Positions 55,246 to 64,000 of a stretch of 64,000 nt of DNA are shown in pieces. Location: NCBI RefSeq assembly GCF_000426365.1, contig NZ_AUFF01000002.1:371836-435835 (forward strand). Reading direction: 5' to 3'. The notes under the pieces are model-generated. The model worked only from the letters and a program-made list of their open reading frames with translations. It was not told the origin of the DNA and made no database searches. Both the position numbers and the translations under genes were made by a program. The stretch is from Arenimonas composti TR7-09 = DSM 18010. Its GTDB lineage: Bacteria; Pseudomonadota; Gammaproteobacteria; Xanthomonadales; Xanthomonadaceae. How positions within the stretch are numbered: the first letter of the stretch is position 1; the number at the start of each line of letters is the position of its first letter.

Positions 55246-56310
55246 ATGAGCGAAACTTCCGATATGCATAGCCAAACTCAAACGAGGCAACTTCCGCTCG
55301 ACATGATGAGAGGTGTGGCTGCCCTTATGGTGGTTGCGTATCACTACACCTCAAGGCTCGGCGAGCTGTATCCTCAATATGGCTCAGCATTCACCTTCGG
55401 CATCGGCCATGTTGGCGTGCACGTGTTCTTCGTCATAAGTGGGTACGTAATATTTATGACGCTTAACAAGCTCCGCGCTGCTGGGCTTGGTGTGGTTGAC
55501 TTTGCGAAGGCCAGATTCTATCGCCTGTACCCGATATTCTGGGTTGCTGTTGGTGTCACTTTTGCCTTGGTTTCACAGCTCACGCTTCCCGGCAGAGAGG
55601 CGTCTTGGTCAGATGCGCTCCTCAATCTAACGATGATTCCTCGTCTCTTGGGGGCGAACTTCGTGGATGGAGTCTATTGGAGCCTTGAGGTAGAGCTCAT
55701 CTTCTACTTCTGGATAGCAGCGATCTACTTCCTGGTACCCCCACGCTTGTTCCCAATCGCCTTGTTCGTCTGGGTGCTACTGGGCAAGGCGGTCGCAGTA
55801 CTGGCGCCGCAGCTTAGCCTTTTCACTGCGATACGGGTCCTGATAATCGGAGACTGGGTTCCGCTGTTTGCATTGGGGATCTCGATCTATCTGTTTCACA
55901 ACCGGCGAGTTGGGCCACGCACGCTCTTCTTGTTCGCGCTGGTCTTTTGCGTCGACGCTTTCACGACACTGGAGCCTTTGGAGTCAGTGGTCGTGATTAT
56001 CTGTGCCGGGCTGATCTATTTGTTTACCTCGAGGTGGTATTCCAATTTCGGCGCGCCGTCATTTCGGCCGCTGGTTTGGTTTGGGGCAATCTCGTATCCG
56101 CTCTATCTGGTGCACCAGAACATCGGCTATGCACTGATACTGCGACTCCGGGACGCAGGTGTGCATGCACCGATAGCGCTTTTGACCGTGATTTCCGTAG
56201 TGATTGCGCTTTCGTCCGCCCTCACCTATGGCGTCGAAAAGCCCATCATGAGGTGGACTCGCCGCGATGCGTCTCGGGGTCCGGCCGTTGAACCGGCGAA
56301 TGGAGTGTGA
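55246..56310 (+). CDS. Acyltransferase-3 family membrane O-acyltransferase
   Basis: 354 residues with about ten membrane helices. The family start LDMMRGVAALMVVAYHYTSR has the conserved Arg and His, followed by HVGVHVFFVISGYVIF and RFYRLYPIFW. These proteins move acyl groups (often acetyl) onto surface glycans. The product probably decorates the exopolysaccharide of this locus. There is no SGNH domain. Base composition is clearly lower in GC than the housekeeping genes. Confidence 0.9.
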   Translation: MSETSDMHSQTQTRQLPLDMMRGVAALMVVAYHYTSRLGELYPQYGSAFTFGIGHVGVHVFFVISGYVIFMTLNKLRAAGLGVVDFAKARFYRLYPIFWVAVGVTFALVSQLTLPGREASWSDALLNLTMIPRLLGANFVDGVYWSLEVELIFYFWIAAIYFLVPPRLFPIALFVWVLLGKAVAVLAPQLSLFTAIRVLIIGDWVPLFALGISIYLFHNRRVGPRTLFLFALVFCVDAFTTLEPLESVVVIICAGLIYLFTSRWYSNFGAPSFRPLVWFGAISYPLYLVHQNIGYALILRLRDAGVHAPIALLTVISVVIALSSALTYGVEKPIMRWTRRDASRGPAVEPANGV

Positions 56311-56311
56311 C

Positions 56312-56869
56312 GTGGGAACTTCTCGCTCGTTAGTTCGGATTCGGAAGTACGGCAAGTTCGTCTTCGACTCGATCGCGATCCGATTGGACCCGGAGGCATG
56401 GCTAAGGAGAGTTGGCGCAAGAGTTGGTGAGGGTTGCCGATTCTATGGCGTTAAGCCTGGAACTTTTGGCTCGGAGCCATTCCTCATCTCGATTGGCGAC
56501 CACGTCACCATCACCGATGGAGTCAAGCTGATTACACATGACGGTGGGCTTTGGATCTTCCGAAAGGCGACTCCGAAGATCGAGCTTTTTGCACCGATCG
56601 AGATCGGCAGTCGGGTCTTCATCGGTGTGAATGCGATCATCCTGCCTGGATCCGTAATCTCGGACGATTCCATCGTGGCAGCTGGCGCAGTCGTAAGAGG
56701 CAGTTTTCCCCCTCGGAGCGTAATTGGGGGGGTCCCTGCCAAGGTCCTCGGTACCGTTGACGACTATTTTGCAAAGAACGAATCATCAATAACAACCGAG
56801 TTCTTTGGGCTGACTGGAGGAGCGCGCAGAGAGGCGCTCACGAGAAAGTACCTGGGAAGGCAAGCGTGA
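56312..56869 (+). CDS. Hexapeptide-repeat acyltransferase (WcaF/maltose-acetyltransferase type)
   Basis: 185 residues from a GTG at 56312, which has GGAG 6 nt upstream. An ATG at 56300 is the alternative. Left-handed beta-helix repeats run from ISIGDHVTITDGVKLITHDGG through IEIGSRVFIGVNAIILPGSVI to GAVVRGSFPPRSVIGGVPAKVLG, with the catalytic-type His in LITHDGG. It probably acetylates a sugar of the repeat unit. It lies between the membrane acyltransferase and the flippase, with which it overlaps by 4 nt. Confidence 0.85.
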   Translation: MGTSRSLVRIRKYGKFVFDSIAIRLDPEAWLRRVGARVGEGCRFYGVKPGTFGSEPFLISIGDHVTITDGVKLITHDGGLWIFRKATPKIELFAPIEIGSRVFIGVNAIILPGSVISDDSIVAAGAVVRGSFPPRSVIGGVPAKVLGTVDDYFAKNESSITTEFFGLTGGARREALTRKYLGRQA

Positions 56870-58122
56870 TCCGGAGGATTGCGTCGATATCGCTTGCGAC
56901 AGCTGCAGGCCAAATCGTCCAAGTGGCTGTCTTCGTTGTACTAGCGAGATTGCTAGCGCCGGAGCATTTCGGGTTGTATGGCGCATTCATGGCTGTACTT
57001 GCTCTATCGACTGCGCTCGGCGCGTTTCGGTTCGAGCTTTCTTTCAGCCTGGTCGATGACGATTTCGAGTTGGCCTCCGTGCTCGTATTAGTTTTATGCG
57101 CGGCGATCGTGGTCGGAGTTTTGGCTGGAGTGGCAACGGGCGCTGTGGTCACTTTCGGTGGCGCCCTTCTTGGCCAAGACGCTACGACAATCGGTCGGCT
57201 TGAAGCTTGTTTCGCTGTGGGATTCGGGACAGTCACGCTCGTTCTAGGTGAGGTTCTTGCATTTCTCGCTCTGCGATTGGCTCGACATCAAGTCGTGGCG
57301 GGCTACTCCCTGCTTCGTCCGGTCCTGATCGGGAGTATTCAGCTCGGGGGCGTTGTACTTGACCCGGATCGGCCTGCTGCCGCTCTGGTTCTCGGCGCGG
57401 TGGCGGGCCAAGCCTTGTCGCTGGTCGTGTACGGCCCTGTAGTCCTTCAGACATTGCGCACCCGCCGGAAGCACGTAATTGAAGAAGCCTGGTCGACTGC
57501 CCGTCGATATGCATACTTGATGCGGACGCAGGCGGTCCAGCAGGTCCTGTCGCGGATAGGGCTGAACGCCCTGCCGATTGCATTGCCAGGTTTCTTTGGT
57601 GCTTCGGTGGGTGGCTGGTACGTGGTTTCCAACCGGATCCTATGTACGCCAAGTCAAGTTTTTGGGAAGGTTCTACGTGGTGTGTACTTCGCGGAGGCCG
57701 CGTCTAGGACGAGGGCGCGTCGGGAGGTGCAGACGCTCCACCTGTCGGCTACCGTTGGCGTTGCGTCAGCCGCGCTTCTGTTCTTCGCTCCAATTTCGAT
57801 CTTTAGCTCTGAGGTCCTTGCTTTAGCGTTCGGGCCCCAATGGGTAGAAGCGGCGCCACTCATGTCTCTGTTGGCGATCTTCTGGTGGAGCGCCATCTCG
57901 AACATTCCAAGTTCAGCGCTTATTTCGCCGCTTCGGCTCGATTCTTGGTACGTCAGATATGAAGCTGGACTCCTCACAACGCGTATTGGTTCAGTTCTTA
58001 TCGGCTTTCTGACTCAGGACCCCATTGTTCTAGTTGGAATATTCTCGATATCGGGCTTCGCGATGAACGTGCTCCTGATTGCCAAGGTTCGCAGAGAAGT
58101 CTTTCGTCAGGACCTGCGATGA
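56866..58122 (+). CDS. Wzx-type oligosaccharide flippase
   Basis: 418 residues with about twelve membrane helices and the polysaccharide-biosynthesis start ISLATAAGQIVQVAVFVVLARLLAPEHFGLYG. The fold is that of MOP/Wzx exporters, which turn lipid-linked repeat units to the periplasmic side. The GTG start overlaps the preceding stop by 4 nt, and its own stop overlaps the polymerase start by 4 nt. Confidence 0.88.
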   Translation: MIRRIASISLATAAGQIVQVAVFVVLARLLAPEHFGLYGAFMAVLALSTALGAFRFELSFSLVDDDFELASVLVLVLCAAIVVGVLAGVATGAVVTFGGALLGQDATTIGRLEACFAVGFGTVTLVLGEVLAFLALRLARHQVVAGYSLLRPVLIGSIQLGGVVLDPDRPAAALVLGAVAGQALSLVVYGPVVLQTLRTRRKHVIEEAWSTARRYAYLMRTQAVQQVLSRIGLNALPIALPGFFGASVGGWYVVSNRILCTPSQVFGKVLRGVYFAEAASRTRARREVQTLHLSATVGVASAALLFFAPISIFSSEVLALAFGPQWVEAAPLMSLLAIFWWSAISNIPSSALISPLRLDSWYVRYEAGLLTTRIGSVLIGFLTQDPIVLVGIFSISGFAMNVLLIAKVRREVFRQDLR

Positions 58123-59333
58123 AGATAAGTCAACGGGCTCTCGGCGCAAGCAGCTTATTCATCTACGCCGTTGCAGTGTGCGTGGCCGGCGGCAATGAGA
58201 GCTTAGTTTCCCTCGTAGCGGTCGCGGCTGGACTTCTCGCAGCCGCGTACTTGCTGACGATGCTCTCCGGGGCGCCTGAAAGCAGGCCCCAGTGGTTCTG
58301 GCTTCCGTACATCCTGCTCATCTCATGGGCAGCGTTGAGCCTAACTTGGTCGTCAGAGCCCCAAACGGGCCGTCTCATCACACTAATTCAGGTGATCGTG
58401 GTTGGGCTTATGTGCGCGCAGCTACTTAGCCAAGCCGGCGTGGTCGTGGTAGTTGAGTTAGCCTTCTACATTGGAGTTTTTGCCTCGCTGCTCCTCTCAG
58501 CAAACCACCATAGTGATGACGCCGAACGCCTTGGTGGTGCGCTAGGTCATGCAAACGATCTCGCCACCGTAATTGTTGGTGCGTCGCTCTTCGCTACTCG
58601 GCGGACGGTCTTGTTACTTCGTTCCGCACGAATCAGCTTCGTCGCGGCGACTGGGATATTTGGAGTCTTCGCTTGTTGCTTCTATCTCGCGTTCTACTCG
58701 GCCGGGTCTCGAAGGGCGATCATTGGGATGGCCATATGCGCTTGCTACATTTCCGTTCAATGGGCGTTCTCGGCAAGGACAACAATGCGAAAGGTGGGGG
58801 CGTTCGCCTGCGCAGCCGCTCTTGCGACCTTCGCGGCCCCATTGATCGTTGAGAGTACGTTCTACTTCCGCTTAGAAAGCCTGTTCTCCTACCTCGGCGG
58901 TGGTGAACTCATACGCGAGCAGAGCCTCGGCGTCAGGTCGGCTATGGCTGAGGAAGCCACTAGACTTTGGGCTGAACACCCCGTTGGAGGGGTTGGGCTA
59001 GACAGCTTTCGAGTGGTGGCCTCCTTCGGAACGTATTCTCACAACAACTTTCTAGAGGTTCTCTGTACGTTGGGTTTCGTTGGTCTGCTGTTGGTCTACT
59101 TTGCACCTCTCATGACGACAGCTCGTGCCTTTAAACTCCGGAGAAAGTCTAGCTCTCAGGAGGCGCTGGCCGAACGATCTTGGTTGCTTTTCTTTTCGGT
59201 TGTCTTGCTTGTTTCGGATCTGTTCTCAGTCTCTTACTATGACAAGATCAACTGGCTACTAACTAGCGTCCTGTTGGGCCATGGTGTTTTGGTGGTTCGT
59301 CAGGCGAGCCTCAGGTCAGCCGTAAGACGCTGA
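58119..59333 (+). CDS. Wzy-type O-antigen/exopolysaccharide polymerase
   Basis: 404 residues with about eleven hydrophobic helices. The Wzy_C motif is near the end: AEHPVGGVGLDSFRVV, then YSHNNFLEVLCTLGFVGLLL. A long periplasmic loop lies between. It links repeat units into polymer under Wzc control. It could instead be an O-antigen ligase, but the flippase beside it favours polymerase. The ATGA overlap with wzx supports one operon. Confidence 0.85.
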   Translation: MKISQRALGASSLFIYAVAVCVAGGNESLVSLVAVAAGLLAAAYLLTMLSGAPESRPQWFWLPYILLISWAALSLTWSSEPQTGRLITLIQVIVVGLMCAQLLSQAGVVVVVELAFYIGVFASLLLSANHHSDDAERLGGALGHANDLATVIVGASLFATRRTVLLLRSARISFVAATGIFGVFACCFYLAFYSAGSRRAIIGMAICACYISVQWAFSARTTMRKVGAFACAAALATFAAPLIVESTFYFRLESLFSYLGGGELIREQSLGVRSAMAEEATRLWAEHPVGGVGLDSFRVVASFGTYSHNNFLEVLCTLGFVGLLLVYFAPLMTTARAFKLRRKSSSQEALAERSWLLFFSVVLLVSDLFSVSYYDKINWLLTSVLLGHGVLVVRQASLRSAVRR

Positions 59334-59431
59334 GTGACGGAAACAGACCAGGCATTGGTGCGGCGACACTAGACTGCGACGTGTGAACAAGCGCACTTAT
59401 GTCGCGCCTCAGTTAGCACAAGTGAGTAAGA

Positions 59432-60505
59432 ATGAAGAGCGCGACATCTTTCTACCTCCATGAGTTCAATTTTGGAGGGGCGGAACTCGTGTTGGCGAGT
59501 GTTGCCAATCTTCTTGCCGCACACGGGGTGGAGGTTGAGGTAGTAGTTAGCCGTCGCGGCGCGGCACATCACTTCTTGAGTTCGGCCATTCCGGCCATAG
59601 AAACGGGCACTACGAGAACGCTTAAGGATCTTCCATTTCTAGTGCAGTACCTCAAGCGAGAGCGCCCGGCGAGAATCGTCAGCACGCTGTTTCGCTGCAA
59701 TGTCATCGTAGTGTTGGCGTCGATCATTGCGGGCTATCGCGGCGAAGTTGTGCTTCGAGAGACGACATGCCTCTACGAGCGTCTTGCCGGGGGAGCACGC
59801 TATAGGGTCCTTTACACGCGGATGCTCTACTGGCTGATGTCGCTTAGAGCAGATCGCGTGCTGGTGCCCTCTCGGAGCGTGTTGCCTGGACTTTCAATGC
59901 TCTCGAAGCGCTACGCGGCGAAGGCCAGTTTGGCGCCTAACCCACTTCGCGTTCGCCCCTGCGCAGTGAAGTCGTTTGACTTCGGTCTGAGGGTGGTGGT
60001 GCTATCCAGACTGGATCCGGTGAAGTCGATTGACTTGACGATTAGTGCGGTGGGGATGCTGGGCGGAGAGGTCGTTCTGGAGGTTTACGGAGATGGACCG
60101 ATGCGTCCCCACCTAGAGGCGCAGGCGTCCATGCAGTTGCAAAGCGGGTCCTATCATTTCCATGGCTTTGTTAGTGATGTGGAATCTGCATACGAGCGCG
60201 GCGGTGTGTTCGTAATCTGTTCGATCCACGAAGGTTTCCCAAATGCAGCTCTCGAAGCGGTTATAGCTGGAATGTGCATAGTGGTCGTTGGAAGGCGGGA
60301 AACATTCGAAGATCTGGCTCTTCTGTTTCAGCTTGATGAGAAGTGCTTTGTAGAGTCACGCGATCCGGGTGCGCTTGCTGGTCGTCTGAGAGACGTGCGA
60401 AGGGACCCTTCACGATATCGCGCAAGCCGTGAGGCAATTGATGCTTACGTTAGCGGGGTCAATGAAAGGGTGTTGGCGGCTTACGGGCATACGGTCCTGA
60501 AATGA
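59432..60505 (+). CDS. GT4-family glycosyltransferase
   Basis: 357 residues, GT-B fold. The N-terminal EFNFGGAELVLASVANLLAAHG is the acceptor-side glycine loop. The C-terminal half has LSRLDPVKSIDLTISAV and VICSIHEGFPNAALEAV, the donor-binding E-x7-E of GT4. It probably adds one sugar of the repeat unit in the cytoplasm. The donor sugar is unknown. It is followed by a second GT4 with 4 nt overlap. A 98-nt gap separates it from wzy. Confidence 0.88.
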   Translation: MKSATSFYLHEFNFGGAELVLASVANLLAAHGVEVEVVVSRRGAAHHFLSSAIPAIETGTTRTLKDLPFLVQYLKRERPARIVSTLFRCNVIVVLASIIAGYRGEVVLRETTCLYERLAGGARYRVLYTRMLYWLMSLRADRVLVPSRSVLPGLSMLSKRYAAKASLAPNPLRVRPCAVKSFDFGLRVVVLSRLDPVKSIDLTISAVGMLGGEVVLEVYGDGPMRPHLEAQASMQLQSGSYHFHGFVSDVESAYERGGVFVICSIHEGFPNAALEAVIAGMCIVVVGRRETFEDLALLFQLDEKCFVESRDPGALAGRLRDVRRDPSRYRASREAIDAYVSGVNERVLAAYGHTVLK

Positions 60506-61602
60506 GCAAGGTCCATTCGGTAGTTCTTGTCGGGGCGCTTCGCGCATCGCTGAGTGACCACAGGTCAGGTGGGCAAACGTTTGCCTGCACAAGTTTGGCC
60601 AAGGCGCTTGCTGCCCGGGGCTGGGTCGTTCATGGGATCGATTCATCAATCGAGTCCATCCGCGCACGAAGCGGCTTTCATCGCCTTCCGGCCGCGTGCG
60701 CTCGCCTAGTGAGGTTTGTTTGGGCCTGTGTCGTGCACAGACCTGACGCGGCCCTTGTGTTCTCAAGCAGCGGACTAAGCTTCGTGGAGAAGGGCGTAAT
60801 GGTGGTAATTGCCAGACTTCTCGGCGTCAGAGGAATTCTGATGCCAAGGTCGGGCCCTCTTCGTGAGAACCTTGAATCGTCGCGAATCATGCGCCTGTTC
60901 GCGCGAATGGTATTTCTTTGTGCGTACAGAGTTGTTTGTCAATCGGAGGGATGGCGCTCCTACTTCCTGAGCCTTGGGTCAAACGAATCTAAGCTCGAGG
61001 TAGTGGAAAATTGGATTCCGGGCTCGTCTTTCGCCTCTTCGAGCGCAGCTGTGGCAAAGAGTGAGCAGGAAACCTTTGTTGTTGGCTTCTTTAGCAGAGT
61101 TGAGATTGAGAAGGGAATTTTTGACTACCTTGAGGCTATAAGGCGTGCTCACATCCGGGAGCCTCACATCCGGGGACTTATATACGGTGACGGCTCGGCA
61201 ATGCCTGCTGTAGAAGCTTGGATACGCGAGAACGATATGGGGGGCGTGATTCTTTGCGGGGGCTGGCTATCTGCAGATATGAAGTTCGAACGGTTGCGAA
61301 GGTTGGACGCTCTTCTGTTCGCTTCTCATTCGGAAGGGTTCCCGAATTCAGTGCTGGAGGCCGTTGCGATGAAGGTTCCCATAATCTCCGTGCGTGTCGG
61401 CGCGGTGGAGGATTTTCTAGTTCACCAAGAGTCTAGTCTTCTGGCGACAATCGGTGATGTTGAGGATTTGGCCTCGCATGTTCTTACATTGGCGACAGAG
61501 GAATCTTTCCGGATCCGTTACGCATGTGCCGCATACGAGAGGGCGGTTCGACAGAACACGGAGCGTTGTGCTGTGGAACGTATTGCAGAGGTCTTGTCAT
61601 GA
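60502..61602 (+). CDS. GT4-family glycosyltransferase
   Basis: 366 residues. The N-terminus has SGGQTFACTSLAKALAARG, and the C-terminal half has VGFFSRVEIEKGIFDYLEAI and FASHSEGFPNSVLEAVAM with the E-x7-E motif. The middle segment is hydrophobic (VEKGVMVVIARLLGVRGILM) but not clearly a membrane helix. It acts next to the preceding GT4 on the same lipid-linked unit. Specificity is unknown. It overlaps both neighbours by 4 nt. Confidence 0.87.
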   Translation: MSKVHSVVLVGALRASLSDHRSGGQTFACTSLAKALAARGWVVHGIDSSIESIRARSGFHRLPAACARLVRFVWACVVHRPDAALVFSSSGLSFVEKGVMVVIARLLGVRGILMPRSGPLRENLESSRIMRLFARMVFLCAYRVVCQSEGWRSYFLSLGSNESKLEVVENWIPGSSFASSSAAVAKSEQETFVVGFFSRVEIEKGIFDYLEAIRRAHIREPHIRGLIYGDGSAMPAVEAWIRENDMGGVILCGGWLSADMKFERLRRLDALLFASHSEGFPNSVLEAVAMKVPIISVRVGAVEDFLVHQESSLLATIGDVEDLASHVLTLATEESFRIRYACAAYERAVRQNTERCAVERIAEVLS

Positions 61603-62021
61603 ATCCGGCCGTCTCGGTCTACAGAGTTGCCAATCGTTTCCATCGGGCGGGCTTTAGTAGGGTTTCGTGGGCACTTTCATGGCTCAACCGGCTCATTTTT
61701 TCCGCATGGATTCCGGGCTCTGCTTCGATCGGTAGAAATTTTGTTTGTGGATATTGGGGTCTTGGGGTTGTGATCCATCAAGAGGCAGTCATAGGGGACG
61801 ATTGCATAATCTCCCAGAATGTGACCATCGGGAGAAATGGCACAAAGGATGGAATTCCGCGGCTCGGGAACCGTGTTTATGTTGGGTCGGGGGCTGTGAT
61901 TGTTGGAGGGGTTTTCGTTGGAGACGGCGCGAAGATCGGTGCCAACAGTGTTGTTCTCCACGACGTCGAGCCCGGGTGCGTCGTCGTCGGTGCGCCCGCC
62001 AAGCCGGTGTCACGGGTCTAG
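61599..62021 (+). CDS. Serine-acetyltransferase-like hexapeptide transferase (CysE/WcaB type)
   Basis: 140 residues. The beta-helix has GLGVVIHQEAVIGDDCIISQNVTIG, RLGNRVYVGSGAVIVGG and VGDGAKIGANSVVLHDVEPG, ending GAPAKPVSRV. The catalytic His is probably in VIHQEA. It lacks the long N-terminal helical domain of CysE, so it fits the WcaB-like group that acetylates sugars in polysaccharide loci. It is the last gene of the low-GC block. Confidence 0.85.
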   Translation: MNPAVSVYRVANRFHRAGFSRVSWALSWLNRLIFSAWIPGSASIGRNFVCGYWGLGVVIHQEAVIGDDCIISQNVTIGRNGTKDGIPRLGNRVYVGSGAVIVGGVFVGDGAKIGANSVVLHDVEPGCVVVGAPAKPVSRV

Positions 62022-62182
62022 GTGAGGTACGAACTGATTCGCTTGCTTATGTGTGATGCGTGCAATCCACCTGGATAGCTGAAAGATTGACAATCACGTA
62101 GCCAAGCGGAAGTGAGAACCGGTGCTCCCTGGCGCGCCGGTCTGGCAGAGAGGCAGATTCCGCTGAACTCATTGGGGAAGTC

Positions 62183-63289
62183 GTGAGCACACGTTCCAGA
62201 TTGATCGACATCATCGCCGGCGCGCGCCCGAATTTCATGAAGGTCGCGCCGCTCATCAAGGCATTGCAGGCGCGTGAGGCCGAAGGCGGCCCGCTGCGCT
62301 ACCGGCTGGTCCATACCGGCCAGCATTACGACCCGCGCATGTCGGGCGAGTTCTTCGCCCAGCTCGGTATCCCGGAACCGGACGTCAACCTCGAGGTCGG
62401 CTCCGGCACCCAGGCCGAGCAGGCCGCCGGGATCATGGTCGGCTACGAGAAGCTGCTGCTCGCCGCGCCCAGCCAACTCTGCCTGGTGGTCGGCGACGTC
62501 ACCTCGACGATGGCCTGCGCGATCGCCGCGCAGAAGCTGCACGTGCCGGTGGCGCACGTCGAGGCCGGCATCCGCTCCGGCGACTGGGGCATGCCGGAGG
62601 AGATCAACCGGATGGTGACCGACGCGATCACCAACTGGTTCTTCACCACCAGCGAAGTCGCCAACGCCAACCTGCGCGCCGCCGGCATCCCCGACGAGCG
62701 CATCTTCTTCGTCGGCAACACGATGATCGACACGCTGCTGGCGAACATCGACCGGCTGCGCCCGCCGGCCTTCGTCGACGAGCTCGGCCTGCAGGCCGGC
62801 GGCTATTTCGTGCTGACCCTGCACCGGCCGTCGAACGTCGACACCGCCGGCCACTTCGCCAACCTGCTGCAGGCCATCGCCGAGGCCACCCGCGGCCTGC
62901 CGGTGGTGTTCCCGGTGCATCCGCGTACCGCGAAGACCCTGCGCGAACTCGACGGCTTCCCACCGTCGATCCACCTGGTCGACCCGCAGCCCTATCTGGA
63001 GTTCAACTGGCTGGTGAAGCACGCCAAGGGCGTGATCACCGACTCCGGCGGCGTCACCGAGGAGACCACGGTGACCGGCGTGCCCTGCATGACCCTGCGC
63101 ACGACCACCGAACGCCCGGAGACGGTGACGATCGGCACCAACGAACTGCTCGGCACCGACCCGGCGGCGCTGAAGCCGGCGCTGGACCGGCTGTTCGCCG
63201 GTGAGTGGAAGGGCGGCGCGATCCCGGAGCTGTGGGACGGCAAGACGGCGCCGCGCATCGTCGCCGCGCTGGAGAAGCTCCTTGCCTGA
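62183..63289 (+). CDS. wecB: UDP-N-acetylglucosamine 2-epimerase (non-hydrolysing)
   Basis: 368 residues. IIAGARPNFMKVAPLIKAL, LVHTGQHYDPRMS, HVEAGIRSGDWGMPEEINR, LTLHRPSNVD and DSGGVTEETTVTGVPCMTLR are all WecB hallmarks. It makes UDP-ManNAc from UDP-GlcNAc. GTG start with GGGGAAG upstream. Base composition returns to the high GC of the chromosome from this gene on. The 161-nt gap before it holds a TTGACA (62087-62092) with no clear -10. Confidence 0.95.
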   Translation: MSTRSRLIDIIAGARPNFMKVAPLIKALQAREAEGGPLRYRLVHTGQHYDPRMSGEFFAQLGIPEPDVNLEVGSGTQAEQAAGIMVGYEKLLLAAPSQLCLVVGDVTSTMACAIAAQKLHVPVAHVEAGIRSGDWGMPEEINRMVTDAITNWFFTTSEVANANLRAAGIPDERIFFVGNTMIDTLLANIDRLRPPAFVDELGLQAGGYFVLTLHRPSNVDTAGHFANLLQAIAEATRGLPVVFPVHPRTAKTLRELDGFPPSIHLVDPQPYLEFNWLVKHAKGVITDSGGVTEETTVTGVPCMTLRTTTERPETVTIGTNELLGTDPAALKPALDRLFAGEWKGGAIPELWDGKTAPRIVAALEKLLA

Positions 63290-64000
63290 TGCGACGCAGC
63301 CCGAGGCGGCCGCTTCCGGCGCCTTGTCCCGCTACTGGCACACCCTGCGCTGGCTGAAGCCGGTGCAGATCTACGGCCGCGCCTGGTTCCGGCTGGCGCG
63401 GCCGCGCCCGGACCAGTCGCCGCCGCCGGCGCTGCGCATACCGGCGACGCATTGGCAGCGCTGCGCCCGCGCGGCGTCGATGACCGGGCCGCGCAGGCTG
63501 CGCTTCCTCGGGGTCGAACGCGAACTCGCAGGGCCCGGCGACTGGAACCGCGCCGACTGGCCGAAGCTGTGGCTGTACAACGCGCACTACTTCGACGACC
63601 TCGCCGCCGACGACGCCGACGCGCGTGCCGGCTGGCATCGCGAGCTGATGCGGCGCTGGATCGCCGAGAATCCGCCGCCGGCCGGCAACGGCTGGGAGCC
63701 GTATCCGGCTTCGCTGCGGATCGTCAACTGGATCAAGTGGGCGCTGGCCGTCGAAGCGCTGGCGCCGGAAGCGGTGCACAGCCTCGCCGTGCAGGCGCGC
63801 TTCCTGCGCCGCCGCCTCGAGATCCACCTGCTCGGCAATCACCTGTGGGCGAACGCCAAGGGCCTGCTGTTCGCCGGCGCCTTCTTCAGCGGTGACGAGG
63901 CCGCCGGCTGGCTGCGCAAGGGCGCGGCGATCCTGCGCCACGAACTCGACGAGCAGATCCTCGCCGACGGTGGCCACTTCGAGCGCAGCCCGATGTACCA
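63282..64000 (+). CDS. Heparinase II/III-like protein (5' part; cut by the window end)
   Basis: At least 239 residues. A TTG start at 63282 has GGAG 7 nt upstream and overlaps the wecB stop by 8 nt. The sequence WLKPVQIYGRAWFRL, then LWLYNAHYFDD, EPYPASLRIVNWIKWAL and IHLLGNHLWANAKGLLFAG is typical of the alpha-barrel N-terminal domain of the heparinase II/III-like family found in polysaccharide loci, where it is proposed to trim or cleave the polymer. The catalytic C-terminal half is outside the window. Confidence 0.82.
   Translation, partial: MPDATQPEAAASGALSRYWHTLRWLKPVQIYGRAWFRLARPRPDQSPPPALRIPATHWQRCARAASMTGPRRLRFLGVERELAGPGDWNRADWPKLWLYNAHYFDDLAADDADARAGWHRELMRRWIAENPPPAGNGWEPYPASLRIVNWIKWALAVEALAPEAVHSLAVQARFLRRRLEIHLLGNHLWANAKGLLFAGAFFSGDEAAGWLRKGAAILRHELDEQILADGGHFERSPMY

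Overview
The window is a chromosomal segment of a very GC-rich gammaproteobacterium. The best fit is the Lysobacterales/Xanthomonadales. The clues are the cluster kdsD-kdsC-lptC-lptA-lptB-rpoN-hpf-ptsN-hprK-rapZ together with a ManX-HPr-EI operon, an AmgK-MurU recycling pair, a bifunctional XanB-type mannose enzyme, a short GumB-like export lipoprotein, and many short GTAGGAGCG-type palindromic repeats. No rRNA, tRNA, CRISPR array or complete insertion sequence was seen, and the genus cannot be fixed from the sequence alone.

Layout. 0-5 kb: a REP array, an M15-like peptidase, an LpxR-like lipid A deacylase, RecQ, a small lipoprotein and a YiiX-like cysteine hydrolase. 5-14.5 kb: Dps, the RNA helicase HrpA (with in-frame repeats), a secreted protein, RelA and a TPR membrane protein. 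14.6-24.9 kb: a 1511-residue three-module glycosyltransferase, penicillin-binding protein 1B, a TPR lipoprotein, a YoaA-type Fe-S helicase and TsaB. 25-30.5 kb: MgtE coupled to a K+-channel-like protein, an acetyltransferase pseudogene, ManX-HPr-EI and a FecR-like secreted protein. 30.5-38.3 kb (minus strand): the LPS-core/transport, sigma-54 and regulatory PTS cluster. 38.3-49.7 kb: IbaG, MurA, purM-purN, DUF2066-PgsA-like-AI-2E-Hda, AmgK-MurU and the mannose-1-phosphate guanylyltransferase. 49.8-64 kb: a Wzx/Wzy-type exopolysaccharide locus (WecA, PHP phosphatase, Wza-like, Wzc, acyltransferases, flippase, polymerase, two glycosyltransferases, WecB, a heparinase-like protein cut by the window end).

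Two themes stand out. First, several unrelated families of short palindromic repeats are used as coding sequence. REPs donate the TAG stop codon to four genes, two different palindromes donate the stop codons and last residues of both members of two convergent gene pairs (tsaB/channel and hda/murU), and repeats lie in frame inside HrpA, YoaA and the tail of the AI-2E-family protein. Second, about 52.6-62.1 kb is clearly less GC-rich than both flanks, which marks the variable heart of the polysaccharide locus as probably acquired.

Genes that work together: HPr (His15 and Ser46 present), EI, ManX, PtsN, HprK and RapZ form a regulatory PTS with no sugar permease in view. KdsD/KdsC make Kdo precursors while LptC/A/B move LPS. 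MurA and the AmgK-MurU salvage route feed the same UDP-MurNAc pool. XanB, WecA, WecB, Wzx, Wzy, Wza and Wzc build and export a surface polysaccharide.
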